64,000 bases of DNA from Massilia sp. CFBP 13721 (GCF_014842025.1 NZ_JACYUY010000007.1:62001-126000); one strand, 5' to 3'; positions 26,573 to 35,192 are shown, numbered from the stretch's first letter. Numbers and translations: made by a program. Notes: a model not told the origin generated them from the letters alone.

Positions 26573-27327
26573 GAAAGCCCAGCTAGCCTGGCATTGCGCT
26601 CACGTTCGAGCTTGGTGATATATCGCTGCACCGCCGCCATGTTGGCGCGCGAGATGTCGACGAACATGCAGCCGATGCGGCGCGTCGGCTTGTTGTTGAG
26701 CATGGTGAGATCGAGCGCGTTGCGTACCTGGAGCGAGGTGGTGACCTGGCCAATGTCCGGCAGGTCGATGCGGCAATCGGTGAAGGTCTGGCCGACCGTC
26801 GAGTTCAATTGCAGCTTGTTGTCGAGCAGCGAAATGCCGCCGCAGCTGATGTCGGCCAGCGGGAAGCTGGCGTTGCCGCCGCCCAGTGCCGGCGGCAGCG
26901 GGATCAGGGCCGGCACCGGATTGGTCAGCGGCGTCGGCATGCGGTAGAACTCGCGCCGCTGCAGGCGGATGAGCGAGCCCGGAATCGCCGCAGCCAGGGC
27001 GCCGGAACCGCGGTGCTCGATGTCTTGCACGCCGCTGACGCTGAACAGGATGCGGATCTTGTCGAGATAGGTTTCGCACAGCACGCTTTTGGCCTGCACG
27101 ATGCGCTCGTTCTGTTCGCGATTGATCGAGCGGTCGAGCACGAACACGTCTTCGTCGGCATCGATTTCCAGGATCGAGGTGACGCAGACGTCGGCCTCGC
27201 CCTTGATCTTCATGCGGATCAGCTGCTTCTTTTCGCCGATCTGGCGCAGCAGCGCCACGATCTCGCGGCGCGACTGCACTTCGTAGTCGTGCCAGTTTTC
27301 CAGTTCCGCATCATGCATTGCTTGCAT
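26569..27327 (-). CDS. ycgR: YcgR-type c-di-GMP-dependent flagellar brake (PilZ protein)
   Basis: 252 residues from ATG 27327. The N-terminal YcgR domain (about 10-110) is followed by a PilZ domain with the binding motif RREFYR (RxxxR, about 125) and DISCGGISL (D/NxSxxG, about 160). PilZ binding of c-di-GMP lets YcgR slow the motor. It is the last gene of the fliS-fliT-fliK2-flhB'-ycgR run and overlaps the FlhB-like gene by 17 bases. Its stop codon is provided by the flanking REP. The open frame upstream of 27327 lies within that gene and is not used. Confidence 0.92.
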   Translation of the reverse strand: MQAMHDAELENWHDYEVQSRREIVALLRQIGEKKQLIRMKIKGEADVCVTSILEIDADEDVFVLDRSINREQNERIVQAKSVLCETYLDKIRILFSVSGVQDIEHRGSGALAAAIPGSLIRLQRREFYRMPTPLTNPVPALIPLPPALGGGNASFPLADISCGGISLLDNKLQLNSTVGQTFTDCRIDLPDIGQVTTSLQVRNALDLTMLNNKPTRRIGCMFVDISRANMAAVQRYITKLERERNARLAGLS

Positions 27328-27691
27328 CTTGTTCCGCCGATCGTGCAGGTGAATCTGCAGGTGAGTCAATAAAAAGGGCGCTGTCAGGCGGAGCCGGCGC
27401 CGGGAGCGAATGGCCGAGTTGTTGCGCTGACTCAATATGATATAGCCATGCTAACAGTTCCGCAATTGCGCGGTAGAGGGCGGGCGGAATCTGGCCGTCG
27501 AGGTCGATTTCCATCAGCAGCGCCACCAGTTCCTTCGATTCGTGCACGAACACGCCGGCTTCCTGCGCGCGCGCGATGATCTGCTCGGCCACCAGGCCGC
27601 GGCCCTTGGCGACGACCGTCGGCGCGGCGGAGCCGGCCGCATAGGCCAGCGCGACCGCGCGCTGCTGGCGTCCGGGAACAGACTCGGTCAT
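27311..27691 (-). CDS. FlhB C-terminal-domain-like protein
   Basis: 126 residues from ATG 27691. It resembles only the cytoplasmic C-terminal domain of FlhB/SctU: AVALAYAAGSAAPTVVAKG, GLVAEQIIARAQEAGVFVHE and LVALLMEIDLDGQIPPALY. FlhB's membrane part is absent, and the self-cleaving NPTH sequence is replaced by AAPT. Such stand-alone proteins (FhlB/YlqH type) can stand in for cleaved FlhB-C in export. It lies between the second FliK-like gene (10 bases upstream) and ycgR. The full-length flhB is not in this window. Confidence 0.85.
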   Translation of the reverse strand: MTESVPGRQQRAVALAYAAGSAAPTVVAKGRGLVAEQIIARAQEAGVFVHESKELVALLMEIDLDGQIPPALYRAIAELLAWLYHIESAQQLGHSLPAPAPPDSALFIDSPADSPARSAEQDASNA

Positions 27692-27701
27692 GAATGCGCG
27701 C

Positions 27702-28739
27702 TCATGCGCCCTCGCGCGCGTTGATGCGCAAGGCCGCCAGCTCGTTGCCGCTAGCGGCCAGCGCGTCCTGCAAACGCGGCGCGCCGGCGCGCAGCTGTCC
27801 GGCGGCATCGGGCGCCGCCAGCAGTTCGACGTGCAGCTGCGTGCCGCGCAGGCTGACGCTCGCTTCCACCTCGCCCAGCAGGGCGAAGCGCAGGCGCAGG
27901 CTGCTCTGCCAGCCGGGGGCGTCGGTATCGCGTTCGTGGCCGGAGGCGCCGTCTTCCTCGCGCCGCACTTCCCAGCGCAGCGGCTGGTCCGGTCCGAGCC
28001 GGCCCTGCCACACCAGCTGGCCGGATTCCTGGGTCGCCAGTTGCTGGTTGATCAGCTGGGCGGTGGCGGGATCGGTCGGTGGGGTGCCCGGCGCTTTCTG
28101 CGCCTGCGGCTCGGCCATCAGTTCGGCCAGCGGACGCTGCCCGTCGGCCCACTGGGCCAGGTGCGATTCGTAGAACAGGCCGCTCCTGGCGACTGCTTGC
28201 TGCAACTGGCTTGCCAGCTGCGCCGGGTCGGGTGCCCCCTGCGGCGCCAGCGGAGCCGTTCCGTGCAGGGAGGCCAGCGGCGCACCGGCCGCGCTTTTCA
28301 GGATCTGGCCCAGCAGGCGTGCGGCCGAACTCAGGTCGGCGGCTTGGGCATCGGATGCGGGCAGGGGCGTGGCGGCAGCGGCGATGCCGGCCGCCAGCGT
28401 GGCGGCGTTTGCCGACAGGGGAATCAGCTTGCCGTGCAGGGCGGCGTCGCCGAGGCCGAAGGTCGGCTGCGGCGAGGCAGCGAGGACCGTCATGGTCAGT
28501 TGCGCGCCGGGTTGGGTGCCTGGCGGCAGCGCCATGCGCACCGGCGTGTCGGCCACACGGACCATGAAACTGCCGTCCTGCATGCGCGCCAGCACCGAGA
28601 CCGGTACCTGGCTGCCGAGCATGGTGGCAAGCGTGCGCTGGAAGGCGTCGAGGCGGGCGTCGCCGGCGCGTTCGAGCGGCGCCGCGGGCTGGACCGGTAG
28701 CAGGGCCTTGAGGCCGGGACCGGGAATGCGCTCGACCAT
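27702..28739 (-). CDS. Second FliK-like hook-length control protein
   Basis: 345 residues, mostly Ala/Pro/Gln-rich. The N-terminal part has VSVLARMQDGSFMVRVADTP and the C-terminal 90 residues (WQSSLRLRFALLGEVEASVS, LRGTQLHVELLAAP) resemble the Flg_hook fold of FliK, with a weak match. It differs from the canonical FliK at 18.6 kb, which has the expected fli operon position. It precedes the FlhB-C-like gene, so the pair could form a substrate-specificity switch module. It could instead be a divergent ruler for another appendage. Confidence 0.75.
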   Translation of the reverse strand: MVERIPGPGLKALLPVQPAAPLERAGDARLDAFQRTLATMLGSQVPVSVLARMQDGSFMVRVADTPVRMALPPGTQPGAQLTMTVLAASPQPTFGLGDAALHGKLIPLSANAATLAAGIAAAATPLPASDAQAADLSSAARLLGQILKSAAGAPLASLHGTAPLAPQGAPDPAQLASQLQQAVARSGLFYESHLAQWADGQRPLAELMAEPQAQKAPGTPPTDPATAQLINQQLATQESGQLVWQGRLGPDQPLRWEVRREEDGASGHERDTDAPGWQSSLRLRFALLGEVEASVSLRGTQLHVELLAAPDAAGQLRAGAPRLQDALAASGNELAALRINAREGA

Positions 28740-28753
28740 AAGAAACTAGGGAA

Positions 28754-29083
28754 TTACACGCTGCCGTAGGCGTTGGCGAGGCGGCGCTGGGTGCCGGAAT
28801 TGCTGATCAGGGCGGACAGCTGCGCCATCCACGGCATGGTCAGGTCGCGGATCTTGCGGTCGTCGGCCAGGATGCGGCGGATGCAGTCGATCTTGGTCTG
28901 GCGGTGCGAGGCGGTCAGTTCGACCGCGGCTTCCTGGCGCTTGAGCATGTTCACGTGCGCCGTGCAGGCTTGCTCGAGGACCGTCAGGTGGTCCCAGTCG
29001 CCGGCTTCGGCGGCGGCCAGCATCTGGCCGGTCAGGTCGGCAACCGCGGTGTATTCCAGCACGACTTCCTGGCCGGTCATCAT
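28754..29083 (-). CDS. fliT: Flagellar export chaperone FliT
   Basis: 109 residues, all helical. It starts MMTGQEVVLEYTAVADLTGQ and carries a central AAEAGDWDHLTVLEQACTAH, the short helical FliT pattern. It is a chaperone for the filament cap FliD. The start overlaps the fliS stop (TGATG), the usual fliS-fliT pairing. Identification relies more on context than on sequence, since FliT is poorly conserved. Confidence 0.85.
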   Translation of the reverse strand: MMTGQEVVLEYTAVADLTGQMLAAAEAGDWDHLTVLEQACTAHVNMLKRQEAAVELTASHRQTKIDCIRRILADDRKIRDLTMPWMAQLSALISNSGTQRRLANAYGSV

Positions 29084-29523
29084 CAGGCGCTCGCCATCAC
29101 GGGGTAATTCGACATCGAAGGTGCCTGCAATGGCTTTTCGCCGATCTGGTTCCAGGCGTCGCGCAGGTCGACGAGCAGGGTTTGCACTTCGTCGAGCAGG
29201 GCGGTCTTGTTCTGCAGGCTGGCGGTGAGCAGGCGTTCGGTCATGTACACGTACAGGGAATCCAGGTTGCTGGCAATTTCGCCGCCGGCCTTCTTGTCGA
29301 GGCTGGCACGCAGGCCGTTGTTGATGATATCGAGCGCCTTGGCAATCGCGGCGCCTTTCTCGGCGATGTGGCCGGCGGCCATGTGGTTTGCCGCGTTCTT
29401 GATGGCGGTCAGGGCGCCGTCATACAGCAATACGATCAGTTTATGGGGCGAGGCCGAAATCACCGAGGTTTCCATTCCTACTTTGGCGTAAGCATTCACG
29501 CCGCGCTGCATCGATCCAAACAT
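29083..29523 (-). CDS. fliS: Flagellar export chaperone FliS
   Basis: 146 residues from ATG 29523. GGAGA lies 6 bases before it, and the protein then starts MFGSMQRGVNAYAKVGMETS, as in FliS; a longer in-frame start at 29583 lacks such support. It contains SPHKLIVLLYDGALTAI, the classic FliS motif. It binds the flagellin C-terminus and prevents premature polymerisation. It is first in the - strand fliS-fliT-fliK2 run. Confidence 0.95.
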   Translation of the reverse strand: MFGSMQRGVNAYAKVGMETSVISASPHKLIVLLYDGALTAIKNAANHMAAGHIAEKGAAIAKALDIINNGLRASLDKKAGGEIASNLDSLYVYMTERLLTASLQNKTALLDEVQTLLVDLRDAWNQIGEKPLQAPSMSNYPVMASA

Positions 29524-29809
29524 CGTGCTCTCCAATACATCATTGTGCGAGGAACGCGCCGCTGGGCGTTCCTCCAAGTTCATGCTGCAGCTGGTCGGGG
29601 CGGTTTGTCTGCCGGCCTGCCATTCTTCAGCGAGGGTAGTTTACTTGCTTAACGGCAGGTTCTAACCGGACTTGAGAGGGATAATTACCCGGCTTTTTCA
29701 GGCTTTATCAAGCCGATAACGGAATGGGATCGAGCCGGCGGGTAAGCGGGCGAGGGCGAAGGGGAGTTTGCGCGGCGTCGGCGCGGGCCGGCGCGCAGCT
29801 TGAAAAAAA
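29524..29809. other. Non-coding gap upstream of fliS
   Basis: 286 bases between the fliS start and the small gene at 29.8 kb. It is GC-rich near fliS and AT-richer at 29640-29720. It probably holds the fliS operon promoter, but no convincing sigma-28 or sigma-70 pair was found on the minus strand. Confidence 0.4.
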
Positions 29810-30007
29810 TCAGTCGTTGCGCGGCTGTTTGCGGCGCTCGTGGTGGCGCCGCGAGTCGGGCGACTCCAGCGCGCGCGTCAGGATCGAGCGCGACACGTTA
29901 CAGGTGTCGAGATAGTTCAGCGCGAACTCGACCCCGCGGATGTCCACCAGGTAAAGAGCATATTCGGCGGTCAGCGCCGTTTGCTCGTCGGTTCTTCGTT
30001 GCATCAT
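29810..30007 (-). CDS. Small hypothetical protein
   Basis: 65 residues, starting MMQRRTDEQTALTAEYALYL, with a mid segment FALNYLDTCNVSRSILTRAL of helical character and a strongly basic end (RRHHERRKQPRND). No domain is recognised. It stands alone between fliS and the GAF-GGDEF-EAL gene on the same strand, with a weak Shine-Dalgarno. The mixed composition reads like a real protein, but its neighbours do not fix a function. Could be a small DNA- or RNA-binding factor because of the basic tail; this is speculation. Confidence 0.45.
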   Translation of the reverse strand: MMQRRTDEQTALTAEYALYLVDIRGVEFALNYLDTCNVSRSILTRALESPDSRRHHERRKQPRND

Positions 30008-30148
30008 AAAAACTCAGCCAAGGGACTCTGTCGACAGCCGGGCAAACGTCATATACGCCTTCCGTGTCGCGTTAATACAATGATATCCATGTTGGGGACG
30101 CACACAAAATACATTTGTGAGAAATTGTTTCTATATTGTGAATTGGTA

Positions 30149-32047
30149 TCAACTTGACGCAGCGCCGGGTGCCGGAAAGGTGCCGGCTTCGAAGGCATCG
30201 AGCGGTCGCGCATAGAAATAACCTTGCCCCTGGTCGCAGCCGGTCTCGCGCAGCGCCATGGCCTGCTCGGCCGATTCGACCCCTTCGGCCACCACCCGCA
30301 AGCCCATGCGGTGTGCCATGGCGACGATGGCTTGCACGATGGCGCGCGCGTCGGCGCTGTGCACCATGTCGTGTACAAACGACTTGTCGATTTTCAGTTT
30401 GTCGATCGGCAGGCGCTTGAGGTAGCTGAAGCTCGAGTAGCCGGTGCCGAAGTCGTCGATGGAGAGCGTGACGCCCAATGCGCGCAGGCGGTGCATGATC
30501 GCCAGGCTGCGTTCCGGGTCGGCCATCGACAGGCTTTCGGTCAGTTCCAGTTCCAGCAGGTGCGGCGCAATGCCGGCGTCAATCAGCAGTTCCTCGACCA
30601 GGGCCACCACGTCGCCCTGCAGGAACTGGCGCGCCGACAGGTTCACCGCCACGGGAATGGCGGGCAGGCCGGCGCCATGCCAGGCCGCCATCTGGTGCAC
30701 GGCGGTGCGCACGATCCAGTCGCCGATCGGGACGATCAGGCCGGTTTCCTCGGCGATCGGCACGAATTCTTCCGGCGAGACCACGCCATGCTGTGGATGG
30801 CGCCAGCGCAGCAGCGCTTCGAAGCCGACCAGGCTGCCCTTATGTAAATCGATCTTCGGCTGGTATTGCAGGAACAATTCTTCGCGTTCGAGCGCGCGGT
30901 GCAGCTGGTGTTCGAGCGCCAGGCGGCGCCCCATTTCGCGGCGCTGCGCCGGCGCGAACTGCTGCAGGCGCGCGCCGCCGGTTTCCTTGGCGTGGCGCAT
31001 GGCCGTGGCGGCGTTGCTGAGCAGGGTATCGGCATCCTCGCCATCGGCCGGGAAGCAGGCGAAGCCGAGGCTGCAGGTAATCGCAATGTCCTTGCCGGCC
31101 CACGAGACGCTGCCGTTGACGCTGTCCATCAGCCGGCGCAGGCGCGCGTGCACCGCATTCCCGTCGCCGGGGTGGTTCAGCAGCAGCACGAATTCGTCGC
31201 TGCCGATGCGCGCCAGCAGGTCTTGCGGGTCGAGTTCGGCCTGCAGGCAGCGGGTGACGGCCACCAGCACTTCGTCGCCGGCGGCGTGGCCAAACGCGTC
31301 GTTGATGCGCTTGAACCGGTCGAGGTTAAGACACGCCACTGCGGCCACTGCGGCCGGCGCGCCGCGGCGGCGCCAGCCGGCCACGCTGTCGTGGATCGCG
31401 CCCAGCAGGGCCTGGCGGTTGGCCAGGCCGGTCAGTGTATCGTGCGTGAGCAGGAATTCGACCTGGTCGGCGGCGGCGGCCAGCTGGGCGCCGGAGGCGT
31501 TCTGCTGCACGCCGTCGTGCAGGCGCTGCGATGCGATCGCCAGCTGGCGGTGGTAGATCAGTTCCTCGACCATGCGCGCCAGGTCGTGCAGTTCGTCGAG
31601 CGCCGCCGCATCGAGTGCACGCGGCGCGCTGTCGATGATGCACAGCGTGCCCAGCTTGGCGCGCTCGACTGAATACAGCTGCACCCCGGCATAGAAGCGC
31701 ACGTGCGGTTCGCCGACCACGCTCGGGTTGTCGGCGAAGCGCGGGTCGCGCATGGCGTCCTCGATCACCATCGGCTCGTCGCCCAGGATGGCATGGCCGC
31801 AGAACGAGGTGTCGCGCGGGCCGGATTGGGCCTCCATGCCGCAGCGCGACTTGAACCATTGGGTGTCGGTGCCGACCAGCGAGATCAGCGCGGTCGGTAC
31901 ATTGAGCAGCTTGGCCGCCATGCGCGTGATGCGGTCGAACGCTTCCTCGGGACCGGTGCCGAACAGGTTCGTTGCATGCAGCGCGGCCAGGCGCCGCGCT
32001 TCGTCTACCGGGGTAGCTGGTGTCATCATGTGCTGGGCGAACCGCAT
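30149..32047 (-). CDS. GAF-GGDEF-EAL protein
   Basis: 632 residues. A GAF sensor (about 25-170) contains FDRITRMAAKLLNVPTALIS and the SFCGHAILGDEPMVIEDAM motif. The GGDEF domain has GSDEF at about 283, a substitution at the second Gly that may weaken cyclase activity. The EAL domain (about 395-630) is intact: FEALLRWRHPQHG, ELTESLS, IDDFGTGYSS at about 530, KIDKSF and AEGVES. Predominantly a c-di-GMP phosphodiesterase is inferred. An internal Met at 32029 is an alternative start; neither has a clear Shine-Dalgarno. Confidence 0.92.
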   Translation of the reverse strand: MRFAQHMMTPATPVDEARRLAALHATNLFGTGPEEAFDRITRMAAKLLNVPTALISLVGTDTQWFKSRCGMEAQSGPRDTSFCGHAILGDEPMVIEDAMRDPRFADNPSVVGEPHVRFYAGVQLYSVERAKLGTLCIIDSAPRALDAAALDELHDLARMVEELIYHRQLAIASQRLHDGVQQNASGAQLAAAADQVEFLLTHDTLTGLANRQALLGAIHDSVAGWRRRGAPAAVAAVACLNLDRFKRINDAFGHAAGDEVLVAVTRCLQAELDPQDLLARIGSDEFVLLLNHPGDGNAVHARLRRLMDSVNGSVSWAGKDIAITCSLGFACFPADGEDADTLLSNAATAMRHAKETGGARLQQFAPAQRREMGRRLALEHQLHRALEREELFLQYQPKIDLHKGSLVGFEALLRWRHPQHGVVSPEEFVPIAEETGLIVPIGDWIVRTAVHQMAAWHGAGLPAIPVAVNLSARQFLQGDVVALVEELLIDAGIAPHLLELELTESLSMADPERSLAIMHRLRALGVTLSIDDFGTGYSSFSYLKRLPIDKLKIDKSFVHDMVHSADARAIVQAIVAMAHRMGLRVVAEGVESAEQAMALRETGCDQGQGYFYARPLDAFEAGTFPAPGAASS

Positions 32048-32175
32048 CTTGACGATACGGTTGGGTTCGTGATCCAGCCTGCATTACGCCAGAAGCGGCG
32101 TTAATTTGCAATTGCCGCACAATTGTAAAATCGGCCAAGGCCGGGGCCGGCTCTGTATGCACAGAAATGTACGGG

Positions 32176-32511
32176 GTCATCGAGGCCAGTGGCCTAATGC
32201 CAGTCAGTTAAGGGTGATGCAGAGTATTTGGTTAAGACTAAACTGCATTGAGGAGCCTGAGTTTCGCAGTCCGTAGGGTGGACTCCTGAGTCCACGCGGC
32301 ACCAGTTGCAGGTCGAAATGTGACGCGCAGCCCCGCCATGCACACGCTATAGGGTGTCGCACGCGCTGTGGTCTGCATAGGCACAACCCCGTGGACTCAG
32401 GAGTCCACCCTACGTACCGCGAAACTCGCCCTGCGCAACAAGGTTCAGACCGATCAAAAATGCTCTGCATTGTGCTTAACTGACTGGCATTAGGCCAGGG
32501 GCCTCGATGAC
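32176..32511. mobile_element. Inverted-repeat element (MITE-like) enclosing a REP pair
   Basis: The 336 bp block has long terminal inverted repeats. The left arm 32176-32229 reads GTCATCGAGGCC, then TGGCCTAATGCCAGTCAG, then TTAAG; the reverse complement of the right arm (32457-32511) reads the same apart from two bases at the AG/CC position, then both continue with TGCAGAG. No transposase frame lies inside. The ends resemble those of IS4-family insertion sequences from memory, so a non-autonomous derivative is possible; this is not verified. The interior contains the REP pair at 32273-32413. Confidence 0.65.
32273..32413. repeat. Inverted REP pair inside the inverted-repeat element
   Basis: Plus REP 32273-32299: GTAGGGTGGACTC, loop CT, GAGTCCACGCGG. 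Minus REP 32387-32413, whose sense reads GTAGGGTGGACTCCTGAG then TCCACGGGG. The stems (8 bp GTGGACTC) are identical. About 87 bases lie between them. Confidence 0.9.
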
Positions 32512-32618
32512 GGATTCACCGGACGGCTCTACCTTTTCAGCCTGCGGACTAGCGACGTTTGCGCCGTCCACGCGTTCGATCAGCCGGAAATACGTCGCGA
32601 AGTTTCAAAGTGTGGTTG

Positions 32619-32680
32619 AACGCGTGGGCGGCATCCAGGCAGCGAGCATGCACGCTCCCAGGTGTAGCCGCCCACCCTAC
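32619..32680 (-). repeat. REP with long apical loop downstream of the TPR gene
   Basis: Minus-strand sense: GTAGGGTGGGCGGC, about 34 apical bases, GCCGCCCACGCG followed by TTCAACC. The 9 bp stem is perfect. It sits immediately beyond the stop of the TPR-glycosyltransferase gene and may terminate it. The CGCGTTCAAC tail is shared with the pair at 37.96 kb. Confidence 0.7.
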
Positions 32681-32682
32681 GC

Positions 32683-34863
32683 TTAACGCAGCGCAGCCAG
32701 CTCGCCGCGCACGGTGTCGATCACACCATCCCAATCGCCCTTGCGCTCCTGGCGGAACAGGCGCGCGGCAGGGTACCACGGCGAGTCGGCCCTTTCGGTC
32801 AGCCAGCGCCAGTCGGCCACCTGCGGCAGCAGCACCCACAGCGGCTTGCCGAGCGCGCCGGCCAGGTGGGCGACGCTGGTGTCGACCGCGATCACCACGT
32901 CCATCAGGTCGGTGAGGACAGCGGTGTCGGCGAAATCGTTCAGGTGCGCGTCCATGCGCAGCACGGGAGATGCAGCCAGCGCCGCGCGGTCGGCGTCGCG
33001 GTATTCCTTCTGCAGCGAGACGAACTGGCAATCGAGGTCGAACAGGCGCGCCAGCTGGGCGAAGGGCAGGCTGCGGTTGTGGTCGTTGGCATGCTGGGCG
33101 TTGCCGCTCCATACCAGGCCGACGCGCGGGCGCCGGCGTGGACCGAGGCGCGCTTCCCACCCTGCGCGGCGTTCGCCATCGGCCTCCAGGTAGCGCGCGA
33201 CCGCCGGGATCGAATCGAGTTCGGTGCCGAACGCGAGTGGCAGCGACATCAGCGAACACTGGAAGTCGACCGGCGGCAGCGGCTCGCCCTTGGCCACGAC
33301 CTGGTCGACGCCCTCCAGGCCGGCGAGCAGGCCGCGCAGCGGCGCCTGCACCTCCATCACGACGTGGGCGCCGCGCGCCTTCACCAGCGCCGCGTAGCGG
33401 CAGAACTGCAGCGTGTCGCCCAGGCCCTGCTCGGCGTACAACAGGATCGTCTTGCCGGCGAGCGCGGCGCTGCCGTCCCACACCGGTTCCGGGGAGGTAC
33501 GCTTTTCGGCGTAGCAGCTCAGCACCTCGTTATTCCAGCGCCACTCGTAGCCGCGCCAGCCTTCCAGCAGGTTGCCGTATTGCAGGTTGAGCAGGGCGCG
33601 GTTCCAGTGCGGCGGGGCATAGGTGGGCAAGATGGCGATCGCCTTGTCGAAGCAGGCCAGGGCTTCCTCGTAGCGGCGCATCGCCTCGTAGGCGTTGCCG
33701 CGGTTGTTCCAGGTCGCGGCACTGTCGCCGCTGCGCGCCAGCACCACGTCGTAGGCGGCCAGCGCTTCTTCGTTGCGGCCCATGTCCTGCAGCACGTTGG
33801 CGTGGTTCAGCATGCCGTCCATGAAATCCGGGTCGATCTCGACCGAGCGCGCAAAGCACTCCAGCGCTTCGTCGAGCCGGCGCAGGCGCTGCAGGATGAT
33901 GCCGCGTCCGTTCAGGGCCGCGGTCAGGGTCGGGTCGAGCGCGAGGGCGATGTCGATGCATTTCAGGGCGCCTTCGAGCTTGCCCAGTTCGATCAGCAGG
34001 TGGCCCAAGCTGACGCGAAATACCGCCGACTGCGGATCGGCCGCCACCGCACGCTGGTAGTCCTCGAGCGCATCGGCGCGGCGGCGCAGGTGGCGCAGCA
34101 CGTTGGCGCGCCCGTGCCAGGCCTCGGCGGCGTCGGGTTCGGCGTCGAGGATGGTGTCGTAGGCAGCCAGCGCCTCGTCGAGCCGTCCGAGCATGCGCAG
34201 CGCCTTGGCGCGGTTCACCCAGGCGTCGAGATGGCCGGGATGGCGCGCGCACGCCAGTTCATAGGCCGCCAGTGCTTCGTCGTGGCGTCCGGCCGCGATC
34301 AGGATGTTGCCGCGGTTATTCAGGGCTTCGGCATGGCCGGGGTCGAGCTTCAGCGCGCGTTCGACGTGGTCCAGCGCTTCCTGGTGGCGCTTCAGGTGCA
34401 GCAGGACGGCCGCGCAATTGTTGCAGGCGGCGACGTCGCGCGGCGCCAGTGCGAGCGCGCGCCGGTAGCTGGCCAGCGCCTCGTCGTAACGTTTAAGGCG
34501 CTCGAGCACGTTGCCGCGGTTATAGAGGGCGTCGACATTGCCCGGCGACAGGGCCAGCGCCTGGCCATAGCTCTGCAGCGCCGATTCGTGTTCGCCGATC
34601 GCCTTGAAGATGTTGCCGAGGTTGCTGTAGACCGAGGAGACGCCTGGATCGACGCTGATCGCCTCGCTCATGAATTGCAGCGCCAGCGCATGGTCGCCAT
34701 TCTGGTAGCCGAGGATGCCGATGTGGTGCAGGGTATCGAAGTGGCGCCCGTCGCGCTGCAGCGCCGCCTCGTAGTGGGTGAAGGCGGCGTCGAACTGTCC
34801 TTTCTGGTGCGCGGCCAGGCCGGTGGCGAACAGGCGGTCTGCGGGAGTGTGCTTTTTCTTCAT
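32683..34863 (-). CDS. TPR-repeat protein with GT9/GT41-like glycosyltransferase domain
   Basis: 726 residues from ATG 34863. About a dozen tandem 34-residue TPR units fill residues about 10-440, with recurring (D/N)EALAAY and A-A-x-x-N-RGN patterns. The C-terminal domain (about 475-720) has LLYAEQGLGDTLQFCRYA, VGLVWSGNAQHANDHNRSLP and AVDTSVAHLAGALGKPLWVL, the heptosyltransferase-like sugar-nucleotide fold of TPR glycosyltransferases. It faces away from fliC across 329 bases, so protein O-glycosylation of flagellin is a plausible but unproven job. A longer frame to 35043 runs into the fliC promoter region and is not used. Confidence 0.88.
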   Translation of the reverse strand: MKKKHTPADRLFATGLAAHQKGQFDAAFTHYEAALQRDGRHFDTLHHIGILGYQNGDHALALQFMSEAISVDPGVSSVYSNLGNIFKAIGEHESALQSYGQALALSPGNVDALYNRGNVLERLKRYDEALASYRRALALAPRDVAACNNCAAVLLHLKRHQEALDHVERALKLDPGHAEALNNRGNILIAAGRHDEALAAYELACARHPGHLDAWVNRAKALRMLGRLDEALAAYDTILDAEPDAAEAWHGRANVLRHLRRRADALEDYQRAVAADPQSAVFRVSLGHLLIELGKLEGALKCIDIALALDPTLTAALNGRGIILQRLRRLDEALECFARSVEIDPDFMDGMLNHANVLQDMGRNEEALAAYDVVLARSGDSAATWNNRGNAYEAMRRYEEALACFDKAIAILPTYAPPHWNRALLNLQYGNLLEGWRGYEWRWNNEVLSCYAEKRTSPEPVWDGSAALAGKTILLYAEQGLGDTLQFCRYAALVKARGAHVVMEVQAPLRGLLAGLEGVDQVVAKGEPLPPVDFQCSLMSLPLAFGTELDSIPAVARYLEADGERRAGWEARLGPRRRPRVGLVWSGNAQHANDHNRSLPFAQLARLFDLDCQFVSLQKEYRDADRAALAASPVLRMDAHLNDFADTAVLTDLMDVVIAVDTSVAHLAGALGKPLWVLLPQVADWRWLTERADSPWYPAARLFRQERKGDWDGVIDTVRGELAALR

Positions 34864-35192
34864 GGCGCGGCTTTCGCTGGTAGGACAGTGCGGACGATCC
34901 GCATCTGAGGCCAGCAGTGTAGCCCTGAGAGTCTTGAGCCTAAGCAACGAATAAAAGGGGAAACAACGGCTAAATATTCCGCTGGCGCTGCCGTTGACGT
35001 TCTTGTTGCAGGCAGGGCCACGCTGTAGAACGCTCCAATGCAAAGTTGCTCACAAACATTTTTTTAAAAAAAATCCTCAAGGTTTTGCAGAGGGCTCCGT
35101 TAAAGGATTCAAGCGGGCAGAAAGCGCCACGCAAGAAACCAACCGAACCCTGATAGCAGCACCAAAACTGAACTGCCCACTGGAGAATTACC
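34864..35192. other. Divergent intergenic region, TPR gene / fliC
   Basis: 329 bases without a gene. It holds the sigma-28-like fliC promoter (34971-34997) and a roughly 190-base leader. The leader includes a T7-A8 run at about 35060-35075 and an AT-rich stretch, then GGAGA at 35182-35186 ahead of the fliC ATG. Confidence 0.7.
34971..34997 (+). promoter_or_regulatory. Sigma-28 (FliA)-type promoter for fliC
   Basis: TAAATATT at 34971-34978, 11 bases, GCCGTTGA at 34990-34997, against TAAAGTTT-N11-GCCGATAA. TAAA and GCCG are exact with correct spacing. It would give a 5' leader of about 190 bases. The same promoter class appears before flgK. Confidence 0.6.

Noticed and set aside
29712-29719. 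Exact sigma-28 -10 sequence GCCGATAA on the + strand
   Set aside because: No TAAA is found at the correct spacing (29693-29696 is CTTT) and no + strand gene follows, so it is likely chance.
32204-33481. Small frames at 32204-32470 and 32549-33481 on the minus strand
   Set aside because: The first lies in the inverted-repeat element; the second is mostly antisense-frame sequence of the TPR gene with Arg-rich composition.
35101-35127. TAAA at 35101-35104 as an alternative fliC -35
   Set aside because: The expected -10 reads GAAAGCGC, a poor match; the site at 34971-34997 is much better.
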